DNA from: Betaproteobacteria bacterium
GTDB lineage: Bacteria; Pseudomonadota; Gammaproteobacteria; Burkholderiales; SG8-41
DNA: 64,000 nucleotides
Assembly (NCBI GenBank): GCA_900299145.1
Contig: OMIN01000098.1
Location: forward strand, 86,136-150,135
Reading direction: 5' to 3'
Of the stretch, positions 35,083 through 43,289 are shown piece after piece (within the stretch, counting starts at the first letter, position 1; the number at the start of each line of letters is the position of its first letter). The notes under the pieces were generated by a model that was given only the letters and a program-made list of their open reading frames with translations, was not told the origin of the DNA and ran no database searches. The position numbers and the translations under genes are program-made.

Positions 35083-36267
35083 CTATTTCGCCGGCAGCCC
35101 GGCCGCCCATTGAGCGATCAGCGCGCGTTCCTCGGCACTCATTTTAGTCAGGTTACCGGGCGGCATCACGCGCGTGGTTACACTCTGCTGCACGATCAGC
35201 GCCGCTTGCGTACGAATTTGCGCTTCAGTTTCCAACAGCACGCCCTTGGGTGCTGCAGCAATGCCCGGCTGTACGGGAGTTTGCGCGTGACATACCGCGC
35301 ATCGAACCTGTACCACTGACTGCACCTGCCGAAATTCCACGGTACCGCCCGTGATTTGCGCTTGGGGAATAGCAACCCAAAACACACCGGCCAGCATAGC
35401 GCCCGCAACGATCAAGGTCACGGGCGATTGCTGGCCTTTGTGCCGGTCCACAAACCACACGCGAATCAGGGCGCCCGCCAGCGACAGTGCAATCAGCAGC
35501 ACCCAGTTGTAGCGGTGGCCATGGGTGAATGCATAGTGGTTGCTCATCATCACGAACAGCACTGGCAGCGTGAAGTAGGTGTTGTGCACGGAACGCTGCT
35601 TGCCGGAAACGCCCAGTTTCGGGTCGGGGTCACGCCCTTCCGTCGCCGCGTGCACCATGGCGCGTTGTGCCGGCATGATGACCATGGCCACATTGGCCAC
35701 CATGATGGTGCCCAGCATCGCACCAAAGTGCATATAAGCGCCACGCCCGCCAAAGCAATGTGTCAGCGCCCACGCCGCCGCGCACAGCAGTACGAACAAC
35801 ACAGCGCTCAGCAGCTTGTCGTTGCGAGCCAGAGGTGACTTGCAGAGCAGGTCGTAGACCAGCCACCCACCAATGATGAAGGTCAGTCCGATCGCGATGG
35901 CCGCGCCGCGCGAAAGATCGGCCACTGAGCGGTCGATCAGGTTCAGGTCCGCGCCGGCGTAATACACCAGTATCAGCAGCGCAAAGCCGGACAGCCACGT
36001 CCAGTAAGCCTCCCATTTGAACCAGTGCAGGCGTTCTGGAATGGCGGGCGGACGGGCGCGGAATTTCTCTGCGTGATAAAAACCACCGCCATGCACAGCC
36101 CACAGTTCCCCCCCGACGCCGCGATCAATATCACCTGCCTTCGTCGGCGCCTCGAGCGAATTGTCGAGCCAGATGAAGTAAAACGATGCGCCGATCCACG
36201 CGATGCCGGTGATGATGTGCAGCCAGCGCAGCAGCAGGTTGAGCCAGTCGAGGGTGTAGGCGTCCAT
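35083..36267 (-). CDS. puuD: PuuD, membrane urate oxidase with C-terminal cytochrome c
   Basis: 394 residues. About eight hydrophobic helices (starting LLLRWLHIITGIAWIGASFY) are followed by a cytochrome c domain with CAVCH at 323-327 and a likely axial Met368 (RVMPPGN). PuuD oxidises urate to 5-hydroxyisourate and passes electrons to cytochromes instead of making hydrogen peroxide. The start at 36267 was chosen because a longer frame overlaps puuE. It is the last gene of the minus-strand urate operon. Confidence 0.92.
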   Translation of the reverse strand: MDAYTLDWLNLLLRWLHIITGIAWIGASFYFIWLDNSLEAPTKAGDIDRGVGGELWAVHGGGFYHAEKFRARPPAIPERLHWFKWEAYWTWLSGFALLILVYYAGADLNLIDRSVADLSRGAAIAIGLTFIIGGWLVYDLLCKSPLARNDKLLSAVLFVLLCAAAWALTHCFGGRGAYMHFGAMLGTIMVANVAMVIMPAQRAMVHAATEGRDPDPKLGVSGKQRSVHNTYFTLPVLFVMMSNHYAFTHGHRYNWVLLIALSLAGALIRVWFVDRHKGQQSPVTLIVAGAMLAGVFWVAIPQAQITGGTVEFRQVQSVVQVRCAVCHAQTPVQPGIAAAPKGVLLETEAQIRTQAALIVQQSVTTRVMPPGNLTKMSAEERALIAQWAAGLPAK

Positions 36268-36268
36268 T

Positions 36269-37186
36269 TCAAGCGTGATACGGATGCACCGCCAGCCAAT
36301 GCCGGGCAATGTCGATACGCCGCGCGTACCACACGCGGCTCTTGCGTTGCGTGTACTTGATGAACTTCTCCAGTGCTGCAAAGCGTCCGGGGCGCCCGAT
36401 CAGCCGGCAGTGCAAGCCCACCGACATCATGCGTGGCGTGGTATTGCCCTCGGCATAGAGCGTGTCAAAGGTGTCCTTGAGGTAGGTGTAGAACTGGTTC
36501 GCGTTGTGAAAGCCCTGTGCCGTGGCAAAGCGCATGTCGTTGGCGTCGAGCGTGTAAGGCACGATGAGCTGCGGCTTGCGGGGATCACCATAGCGCGTGT
36601 CATACCATGGCAGGTCGTCGTTATAGTCGTCAGCGTCGTAGACAAAGCCGCCATCCTCCACCACCAGCTTGCGCGTGTGGGGGCTGGTGCGTCCGGTGTA
36701 CCAGCCCAGCGGGCGCTCGCCGGTGACACGCGTATGGATGTCGATGGCTTTTTGCATATGCTCACGCTCGACCTCGATGGGCGCATCTTGATAGCTGATC
36801 CAGCGCCAGCCATGGCTGGCGATTTCGTGCCCGCTTTTCAGAAACGCCTCCACCACGGCGGGGTGGCGTTCGAGTGCCATAGCAATGCCATACACCGTCA
36901 GCGGCACCTGGTGCCGGCGAAACAGATCGAGGATGCGCCATACGCCCACGCGTGAGCCGTATTCGTAAATGGACTCCATCGACATATGCCGCGCCGGGAA
37001 AGACGTCGCACCGATAATCTCCGACAGAAAGGCTTCGGAGCCCGCGTCCCCGTGCAGCACCGAGTTCTCGCCGCCCTCTTCATAGTTCAGCACGAACTGC
37101 AATGCGACACGCGCACCATCGGGCCACTGCGCCTGCGGCGGGGTGGCGCCGTAACCAACGAGGTCACGTGGGTAGCTGTCGTTCAT
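36269..37186 (-). CDS. puuE: PuuE, polysaccharide-deacetylase-type allantoinase
   Basis: 305 residues. Marks of the NodB-fold allantoinase are RDLVGYGATPPQAQWPDGAR at the start, NYEEGGENSVLHGD near 34-47, SHGWRWISYQD and VYDADDYNDDLPWY. It hydrolyses allantoin to allantoate in the cytoplasm without the metal amidohydrolase fold. One base separates it from puuD, and its start overlaps the M20 gene by four bases. Confidence 0.94.
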   Translation of the reverse strand: MNDSYPRDLVGYGATPPQAQWPDGARVALQFVLNYEEGGENSVLHGDAGSEAFLSEIIGATSFPARHMSMESIYEYGSRVGVWRILDLFRRHQVPLTVYGIAMALERHPAVVEAFLKSGHEIASHGWRWISYQDAPIEVEREHMQKAIDIHTRVTGERPLGWYTGRTSPHTRKLVVEDGGFVYDADDYNDDLPWYDTRYGDPRKPQLIVPYTLDANDMRFATAQGFHNANQFYTYLKDTFDTLYAEGNTTPRMMSVGLHCRLIGRPGRFAALEKFIKYTQRKSRVWYARRIDIARHWLAVHPYHA

Positions 37187-38400
37187 GACAGCAAATCCAT
37201 CAGCGTCAGTGCCACGACCTCGGTGGCCTTGTAAAGATCATCGAGCACCAGCTTCTCATCGGCACGGTGCCCGTTGGCTTCCTGCAACGTACGTGGCCCC
37301 GCGCCATACAACACGGTAGGCACGCCAGCTTCGCTGTAGTGACGCGCGTCGGTGTAGATCGGGACACCGTGCGCCGGGGCGTCCACCTGCATGACAGACT
37401 TCACATGGCGCTGCAGGGCAGTCACCCACTTTTCCTGGCCCGGCAGTGGCACAAAGGGTAGTGCCAGCAAGATGCGCCTGACGTTGACGGTGATGCCGGG
37501 CCAGCGTTTGGCGGCTGCGTGGATGCACGCGCCCAATGCGCGCTCAGCCTCGGCCGGGTTCTCTTCGGGAATCACCCGCCGGTCTATGCGAAAAGTCACC
37601 CGATCAGGCACCACATTGGTGTTGATACCGCCCGAGATAAGGCCCACCACCATTGTGGGATGGGCGATGCCGGTGATCCGTGATCGCGTTGAAGCCAGCG
37701 ATTTGCGATACGTATAGAGATCGTTCAGGATGCCTGTGGCCGCCTCCAGTGCGTCCACTCCCTTTTCGGGCATCGCGGCATGGCCAGACACGCCACGCAC
37801 TTCGACTTCCACATGCAGGCAGCCGTTATGTGCCGTGGTGATGCCGTAGGCAAAGCCTGCGCACATCGCAAAATCGGGCTTGCTGATGTCCTGTTTCAGC
37901 AACCATTGCGGGCCGATGGCGCCACCTGCTTCCTCGTCATAGGTGAAATGCAGTTCCACCGTACCGTTGAGTGGCAACCCGCTTTGCTTCAGCGCCAGCA
38001 ACGCCCACGTGTAGGTGGCAAAGTCGGACTTGGATACCGCAACCCCACGGCCGTACATGATGCCGTCACGCACCTCGGCCCCGTACGGGTCGGCACTCCA
38101 GCCTTCACCCGGCGGTACCACGTCGCCATGGGCATTGAGAGCAACGACTGGCCCATCATTGCCAAAACGCTGTCGCACGACGAGATTGGTGCAACTGATC
38201 ATGCCATTGGCTCTGACCACATCGTCAGGCACGCGATGTTCCTCCACTTCAAAGCCCAATTCGCGCAGCAATGTGGCGGTACGATCCGCGTGGCGCTGGC
38301 AATCACCCGGAGGATTGTCGGAGGGAACCTTCACCAGTTCGGCGAGAAAGCGTGTCTGCGGCTCGCGCTGGCTTTGCAGGAAATTTCGAATATCGGTCAT
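37183..38400 (-). CDS. M20-family metallohydrolase (ArgE/DapE-like) with an altered metal-bridge motif
   Basis: 405 residues. The metal residues ALNAHGDVVPPG (H91, D93) and FTYDEEAGG (E156, E157) are intact. The usual GRGxxDxK motif, whose Asp bridges both zinc ions, reads GRGVAVSKSD, so the Asp is replaced. The dimerisation domain is present. In this operon it may act on an ureide such as ureidoglycolate, but this is a guess from position. Overlaps puuE by four bases; gap of seven to the allC-like gene. Confidence 0.82.
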   Translation of the reverse strand: MTDIRNFLQSQREPQTRFLAELVKVPSDNPPGDCQRHADRTATLLRELGFEVEEHRVPDDVVRANGMISCTNLVVRQRFGNDGPVVALNAHGDVVPPGEGWSADPYGAEVRDGIMYGRGVAVSKSDFATYTWALLALKQSGLPLNGTVELHFTYDEEAGGAIGPQWLLKQDISKPDFAMCAGFAYGITTAHNGCLHVEVEVRGVSGHAAMPEKGVDALEAATGILNDLYTYRKSLASTRSRITGIAHPTMVVGLISGGINTNVVPDRVTFRIDRRVIPEENPAEAERALGACIHAAAKRWPGITVNVRRILLALPFVPLPGQEKWVTALQRHVKSVMQVDAPAHGVPIYTDARHYSEAGVPTVLYGAGPRTLQEANGHRADEKLVLDDLYKATEVVALTLMDLLS

Positions 38401-38407
38401 TGCACTG

Positions 38408-39637
38408 TTATGGACAAGGTTGGAAGTTTTCGATGAAGCCGAGCAGCACACGTGCACCGGCTTCGACGTCGTGTGGCGTCACCGACTCTGCCGGGTTGTG
38501 GCTGATGCCTCTCAGGCAGCGAACAAACAGCATGCCAATGTCGCAAAGCGCTTGCATCGCCATGCCATCGTGGCCCGCGCCACTGGGCAGGCGATGCACT
38601 TTGATGCCTTCCCGCGTAACTGCTGCATCGAGTTGTTGCATCAACCATGGTGCGCAGCCGGCAATCCGGTTTTCGTGCAACACCGTCATGGCAAGCGTAA
38701 CCCCGCGGCTCGCGCATATGGCCGACAGCGCATCGGTCATGTCCTGCGCTGCGCGCTGTCGCTGCGCATCCACCGGCGCGCGCACGTCGAGCGTGAAGCG
38801 CACCTTGCCGGGAATGACATTGATCGCACCTGGCAAAGCCTCCAGTTTGCCCACCGTGGCGACGAGATCGGGCTCCGAACTGGCTCGACCCTCGATGGCC
38901 AGCACGCATTCAGCAGCAGCGGCGAGCGCGTCGCGGCGCAGATGCATGGGCACAGTGCCGGAATGCCCGGCCATGCCCTCGATTTCGATCTGGTAGCGCG
39001 TGGCGCCATTGATTGCCGTGACCACGCCCACTGGCAGATGCAGTGACTCCAGCACCGGGCCTTGCTCGATATGTAACTCGACATAGGCCAGAATGGCCTT
39101 GCGGTCGCGAGCGGCCTCGTGCACGCGCGCTGAATCAAGGCCATAGTCACGCAACGCATCGCGTAGCGTGATGCCGCCGGCGTCGACGGTATCGAGTGTC
39201 TCCCGCTTGAAGGTGCCGGCTACGGCGCGGCTGCCAATCAGCGTGGAGCCGAAGCGCACGCCTTCCTCATCAGCAAACCCCAGGACTTCAACCGCAAATG
39301 GCAGCCGTTTGCCGCGTGCATGCAGCGCGGCCACGCATTCGATGGCACTGATCACACCCAGCATGCCGTCGTAGCGCCCCGCATCGCGCACGGTGTCGAG
39401 GTGCGAGCCCATCAGCAGGGCGGGGGCATCGGGACCCATCGCTTCGTAACGCCCGCATACATTGCCGATGGCGTCAATACGCGCCGTCATGCCAGCTTCC
39501 TGCATCCAGGCCAGCACCAGATCGTTGGCCGCGCGCATTTGTGGTGTCAGGTAGCGGCGCGTGAGCGCACCCGGTGTTTCCGAGCAGCGTGCCAGCGCAT
39601 CGCAGCGCGCCAGTATGCGTTGTGCGGAGACCATCAT
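38408..39637 (-). CDS. allC: Allantoate amidohydrolase-like Zn hydrolase (AllC/HyuC family)
   Basis: 409 residues. The two-metal site shows GSHLDTVRDAGRYDG (H79, D90) and FADEEGVRFG (E124, E125), with HIEQGP and the dimerisation segment GMAGHSGTVPM also typical. It would convert allantoate to ureidoglycine or ureidoglycolate, CO2 and ammonia. Sister enzymes act on carbamoyl amino acids, so the name rests on the urate context. It overlaps the GntR gene by four bases. Confidence 0.85.
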   Translation of the reverse strand: MMVSAQRILARCDALARCSETPGALTRRYLTPQMRAANDLVLAWMQEAGMTARIDAIGNVCGRYEAMGPDAPALLMGSHLDTVRDAGRYDGMLGVISAIECVAALHARGKRLPFAVEVLGFADEEGVRFGSTLIGSRAVAGTFKRETLDTVDAGGITLRDALRDYGLDSARVHEAARDRKAILAYVELHIEQGPVLESLHLPVGVVTAINGATRYQIEIEGMAGHSGTVPMHLRRDALAAAAECVLAIEGRASSEPDLVATVGKLEALPGAINVIPGKVRFTLDVRAPVDAQRQRAAQDMTDALSAICASRGVTLAMTVLHENRIAGCAPWLMQQLDAAVTREGIKVHRLPSGAGHDGMAMQALCDIGMLFVRCLRGISHNPAESVTPHDVEAGARVLLGFIENFQPCP

Positions 39638-40371
39638 GTCCGCGCCGGCAACAGGGCTGCGCGCAGGTCGAGTGGCTCGCCCCCCCGCCCCCCGGCCTTC
39701 AGATCACGCTCGACATGCGCCAGATGCTCGTCCATGAGGCGCACGGCCAGTATGGCATCGCGCTTTCTGACGGCATCCACCAGCGCCGCGTATTCATCTG
39801 ACGAACAGGCAGCGGAGCGCGACGTCTGAAACAGCAGGGTTGCCAGTGACGAGCGGCGCACCAACTCCCCCAGCATGTCAGCCATCACCTGATTGCCGGC
39901 CATGCGCGCGATGCGCACATGAAACTCTCCGAGCAGGCGATTACGCCTGGCGGTGTCTTGGCCGCGAATCGCGGCCTGCTCCTCCCGCATGTGATCACGC
40001 AGGGCCGACAGATGCTCGCGCGTGGCACTGGCGGCAAAGCGCTCGATCAGCACCCGTTCCATGATCCGGCGCGCATCGAACAACTCGCGGGCCTCGCGGG
40101 CGTCTGGCTTGGCCACGAAAGCTCCGCGTGCCGGCTGCAGGGTGACAAGCTTTTCCTGTGCAAGGCGTATCAGTGCCTGGCGAACCTTGGTACGCGATAC
40201 ACCGAACACCTCCGCCAGTGCCTCCTCGCCCAGCTTGGCGCCGGGCAACAGGCGATGCTCGATAACCGCGTCCGTGATGCGCGAGGCTATAGCTTCCGTG
40301 GTCGATGCGCTTCCATTGCGCGGGCGAGCCGGGGCGGGGCGGGAAGCGCGCGTGGTTGCAAGGCCGATCAT
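39634..40371 (-). CDS. GntR-family regulator (FCD type), probable controller of the urate island
   Basis: 245 residues. The winged helix-turn-helix lies at about 27-90 (GEEALAEVFGVSRTKVRQAL), followed by a helical FCD-type effector domain. It heads the minus-strand puu operon. Palindrome TGTATACA at 40380-40387 covers its own -10 box and a second copy lies in the uraD promoter, so it likely represses both directions until a urate-pathway ligand binds. The predicted transcript starts at the ATG. Confidence 0.88.
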   Translation of the reverse strand: MIGLATTRASRPAPARPRNGSASTTEAIASRITDAVIEHRLLPGAKLGEEALAEVFGVSRTKVRQALIRLAQEKLVTLQPARGAFVAKPDAREARELFDARRIMERVLIERFAASATREHLSALRDHMREEQAAIRGQDTARRNRLLGEFHVRIARMAGNQVMADMLGELVRRSSLATLLFQTSRSAACSSDEYAALVDAVRKRDAILAVRLMDEHLAHVERDLKAGGRGGEPLDLRAALLPART

Positions 40372-40377
40372 CTAGAT

Positions 40378-40406
40378 ATTGTATACACGTTGTTTGCGCA
40401 CTTCAA
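40378..40406 (-). promoter_or_regulatory. Predicted promoter and operator of the GntR/puu operon
   Basis: On the minus strand, TTGAAG (40406-40401), a 17-base spacer and TACAAT (40383-40378) form a good sigma-70-type promoter. The -10 overlaps the palindrome TGTATACA (40380-40387). Six bases separate the -10 from the ATG, so the transcript should begin at the start codon (leaderless). Confidence 0.7.
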
Positions 40407-40464
40407 CGAGGCATCAGAGGAAAATGTGCACCAATAGCGGGAACACTTGGACAGATCAGAGCAA

Positions 40465-40493
40465 TTGACTGTATACAATTTTGCGGCTAATGT
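40465..40493 (+). promoter_or_regulatory. Predicted promoter and operator of uraD
   Basis: TTGACT (40465-40470), a 17-base spacer and TAATGT (40488-40493) precede the uraD ATG at 40500 by six bases. The palindrome TGTATACA (40470-40477) lies right after the -35. The geometry mirrors the opposing GntR promoter and again predicts a leaderless message. Confidence 0.7.
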
Positions 40494-40499
40494 TCCTGC

Positions 40500-41012
40500 A
40501 TGAATCGGCTAGACGAGATCAACGGTGCTGACCTGCCACGCTGCATCCAGTTGCTTGGGGGGGTTTTCGAACATTCACCCTGGGTTGCCGAACATGCCGC
40601 CACGGCGCGACCGTTCGCGTCGGGCGAGCATCTGCATCGGACGATGTTGCAGGCCGTCATGCAGGCCGGCGTGGACAAGCGACTGGCACTGATACGGGCT
40701 CACCCTGAACTGGCGGGACGTGAGGCGGTGGAAGGGGGAATGACCCCAGACTCCACCAGTGAGCAGGGACGTTTGGGGCTGACCGCGTTGCCCAAGGCTG
40801 AGTTCGATCGCATTACGCAATTGAACCGGGCTTATCGCGAGAAATTCGGTTTCCCCTGCATTGTGGCACTCAAATTGCATGACACGCGTGACACCGTATT
40901 GGCGCAGATGGCGCAGCGGCTCGCAAACGATCGTGACACCGAGATCGCCAACGCACTGGAGCAAATTGGCCACATAACGCGCGCGCGCGTGGATAGACTG
41001 CTGGAGACTTGA
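40500..41012 (+). CDS. uraD: UraD, OHCU decarboxylase
   Basis: 170 residues, all helical. The catalytic His is in RAHPELAGR (H68), and the N-terminal FEHSPWVAE and the later [12 protein letters not shown] segments are typical. It decarboxylates 2-oxo-4-hydroxy-4-carboxy-5-ureidoimidazoline to S-allantoin. No ribosome binding site is present, in line with a leaderless transcript. One base separates it from uraH. Confidence 0.93.
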   Translation: MNRLDEINGADLPRCIQLLGGVFEHSPWVAEHAATARPFASGEHLHRTMLQAVMQAGVDKRLALIRAHPELAGREAVEGGMTPDSTSEQGRLGLTALPKAEFDRITQLNRAYREKFGFPCIVALKLHDTRDTVLAQMAQRLANDRDTEIANALEQIGHITRARVDRLLET

Positions 41013-41013
41013 C

Positions 41014-41367
41014 ATGGGACGACTGACAACGCATGTGCTCGACACTGCGCATGGCAAACCGGCCGCCGGCATGCACATCGAGTTTTCCGCGCGCGACGGG
41101 GCGGGATGGAAGCTCATCAAACGCATCGCGACCAACGCCGATGGCCGCACTGATGAGCCACTGCTGTCTGGCGATGCAATGCAGGCAGGGGAATATCAGT
41201 TGCTGTTTCATGCCGGAGACTACTTTCGCCAGCTCGGCGCCGCACTGCCGCAGCCTGCGTTTCTGGATCGCGTGCCGCTCATCTTCGGCATTGCTGATGC
41301 GAGCGCGCATTACCACGTGCCCTTGCTTTGCAGTCCATGGTCGTATTCCACCTATCGTGGCAGTTAA
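41014..41367 (+). CDS. uraH: UraH, 5-hydroxyisourate hydrolase
   Basis: 117 residues, transthyretin fold. Catalytic residues of the family are all visible: H7 (TTHVLD), R45 (NADGRTD), H101 (YHVPL) and the C-terminal YRGS at 114-117. It opens 5-hydroxyisourate made by PuuD and hands the product to UraD. It is cotranscribed with uraD. A second, altered copy is found two genes downstream at 42372. Confidence 0.95.
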   Translation: MGRLTTHVLDTAHGKPAAGMHIEFSARDGAGWKLIKRIATNADGRTDEPLLSGDAMQAGEYQLLFHAGDYFRQLGAALPQPAFLDRVPLIFGIADASAHYHVPLLCSPWSYSTYRGS

Positions 41368-41370
41368 CCC

Positions 41371-41387
41371 ATAAGATATTGTTTTTA
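41371..41387 (+). repeat. AT-rich dispersed element, copy 14 (divergent)
   Basis: Reads ATAAGATATTGTTTTTA, then AAAGGA and the ATG of the Bug gene. It matches the second half of the motif well and the first half poorly. Confidence 0.55.
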
Positions 41388-41397
41388 AAGGAAAAAT

Positions 41398-42372
41398 ATG
41401 CGCTCACAAAAGTCAGCTGCAAGTATCCTTGGAGGCATTTTGCTGTCGGTGCCGATCGTGACATGGTCACAAGCCTGGCCTACCAAGCCGGTACGCGTCA
41501 TTGTGACGTTTGCGCCAGGCGGTTCCAGCGACGTGGTGGCCCGGCTGTTGTCGGGCCCACTGCAACAGAAGCTGGGGCAAACCGTGGTGGTCGATAACAA
41601 AGGCGGCGCCGGTGGCACCATCGGCGCAGCAGAGGCAGCACGTGCGCCGGCGGATGGCTACACCTTCCTGCTGTCGAACAGCGCGCCCATTTCGATCTCG
41701 CCGTTCATGCTCGACAAGCCGCCCTATGATCCTGTAAAGAGCTTCAATCACATTGCCTATATCGGCTCGGTGGCCCATGTGTTTGTGCTGCATCCTTCCG
41801 TGCCCGCAAAAAGCGTGAAGGAGCTGGTGGCGTGGCTCAAGGTACAGAAGGACCCCGTCAATTACGGCTCCGGCGGCATCGGCTCCATCGGACACATCAT
41901 CGGCGAAGTGTTCAAGGGTGAGCACAAGCTTGCCATCGAGCACGTGGGTTACAAGGGCTCATCCCCGATGCATACTGACTTGATCGGCGGACGGCTGAAA
42001 TTCGCCATCGATACCCTGCCGCAGAACGTGCCCTACATGCAGGATGGCCGCCTGCGTGCGGTGGCCGTGACGTCGCCCACGCGCGCGGGTATTTCGCCTG
42101 ACGTGCCGACGGTTATCGAGGCGGGACAACCCAGGCTGGTTGCTGAAAACTTCCTCGGCATATCATCACCGGCGGGTATCGACGCGGGTATTGCCAATCG
42201 GTTTCACGGCGTGATGCAGGAAGTACTGGCCGACCCGACGATCATCAAGCGGCTCGAAGACCTTGGTGTATATGGCCGCAAAATGAGCGTGGCCGAGTTC
42301 AACGCCTTTGTCGCGAAGCAGGTCAAAGAGTGGGCGCCGTTGGTCAAGGCATCTGGTGCAAAACTGAACTGA
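41398..42372 (+). CDS. TctC/Bug-family receptor inside the urate operon
   Basis: 324 residues. A signal peptide is followed by AWPTKPVRVIVTFAPGGSSD, GGAGGTIGAAE, DGYTFLLSNS and a VKASGAKLN ending. It lies between uraH and the uraH paralogue, and its stop overlaps the next ATG by one base, so it is truly part of the operon. That makes a urate-pathway compound, or an acid made from one, a plausible ligand. AAAGGA precedes the ATG. Confidence 0.92.
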   Translation: MRSQKSAASILGGILLSVPIVTWSQAWPTKPVRVIVTFAPGGSSDVVARLLSGPLQQKLGQTVVVDNKGGAGGTIGAAEAARAPADGYTFLLSNSAPISISPFMLDKPPYDPVKSFNHIAYIGSVAHVFVLHPSVPAKSVKELVAWLKVQKDPVNYGSGGIGSIGHIIGEVFKGEHKLAIEHVGYKGSSPMHTDLIGGRLKFAIDTLPQNVPYMQDGRLRAVAVTSPTRAGISPDVPTVIEAGQPRLVAENFLGISSPAGIDAGIANRFHGVMQEVLADPTIIKRLEDLGVYGRKMSVAEFNAFVAKQVKEWAPLVKASGAKLN

Positions 42373-42722
42373 TGCCCGGCGTATCGATACACGTTGTAGA
42401 TGTCTCGCGCGGCGTGGTCGCAGCTGGCATGCGCGTGGCGCTCTATAAGTTGGCACCGGAGCGTACGCTGATTGCCGAAGGCGTGCTAGCCGTCAACGGG
42501 CAGCTCAACGCCAGTGCGCTTGGTGCGACCATGGCAATAGGCGAGTACGAGGCGGTGTTTCACATCGCCCAGTGGTATCGCGAGCAGAGTGTCGCACTGC
42601 CAACCATGCCGTTTCTGGACGTGGTGTATTATCGTTTTGGGATCGACAATCCGGAGCAGCACTACCACTTGCCGTTCAAGTGCACGCCTTGGGGATATTC
42701 GTGTTTTCGGGGTGGAGCGTAG
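42372..42722 (+). CDS. Divergent transthyretin-like paralogue of UraH lacking key catalytic residues
   Basis: 116 residues. It keeps H7 (SIHVVD), H99 (YHLPF) and the overall length of UraH. The catalytic Arg position reads NGQ (Q44) instead of DGR, and the C-terminal YRGS is FRGGA. These residues are essential in known 5-hydroxyisourate hydrolases, so this protein probably does a different job or is a helper subunit. Start overlaps the Bug stop. Confidence 0.82.
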   Translation: MPGVSIHVVDVSRGVVAAGMRVALYKLAPERTLIAEGVLAVNGQLNASALGATMAIGEYEAVFHIAQWYREQSVALPTMPFLDVVYYRFGIDNPEQHYHLPFKCTPWGYSCFRGGA

Positions 42723-43280
42723 TCAGGACGACTTGCCCGGCGCGGCGAGTTTGAGTTCCATCTGTGGCCTGTCCTTGATGGGCGTCGAGAATTGATACTC
42801 GATATCCCACGGGAAGTGTATCCACTTGTTTTGCTTGAATTCCTTGACGAACGTGTCCACCGTGGGCCGGCCTGCGGGCTTGGCGTAAAGCGTAGCAAAG
42901 TGCGCCTTGGGGATCATCTTGCGCACGGCTTGCGCGGTTTTGCCGGTATCAACAAGGTCATCAATCAGCAGCCAGCCCTCACCACTGTTATCGTCGCCTC
43001 CATTGTTACCAAAACCCTTGAGCACCTGCAGGTCACCGATGACATTCTCCGCACCGCCTGCAGTAGCCGAGCCGTAGCTCACCACGCACACGGTGTCGAT
43101 CAGGCGGATGTCGAGTTCGCGCGCCACCAGCGCCGCCGGTATCAGCCCGCCGCGAGTGATGGCGATGATGCCTTTCCAGCGCGTGGCCTGCTCGTGCAAC
43201 AGCAGCGACAGAAACCGGGCATCGCGGTGCAATTCGGGCCAGGAAATAACAATATCGTCTTCATACGGGTTTCGAATCAT
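42723..43280 (-). CDS. gpt: Purine phosphoribosyltransferase (xanthine/guanine type)
   Basis: 185 residues. The PRPP loop is WLLIDDLVDTGKT at 103-115, and ITRGGLIPAALVARELDI near 41-58 is the N-terminal motif. The ending contains KWIHFPWDIEY, characteristic of the Gpt group. It would salvage xanthine or guanine to nucleotides, a competitor of urate catabolism for the same purines. It converges with the uraH paralogue (stops adjoin) and precedes no shared promoter with it. Confidence 0.85.
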   Translation of the reverse strand: MIRNPYEDDIVISWPELHRDARFLSLLLHEQATRWKGIIAITRGGLIPAALVARELDIRLIDTVCVVSYGSATAGGAENVIGDLQVLKGFGNNGGDDNSGEGWLLIDDLVDTGKTAQAVRKMIPKAHFATLYAKPAGRPTVDTFVKEFKQNKWIHFPWDIEYQFSTPIKDRPQMELKLAAPGKSS

Positions 43281-43289
43281 CCGCGCACC

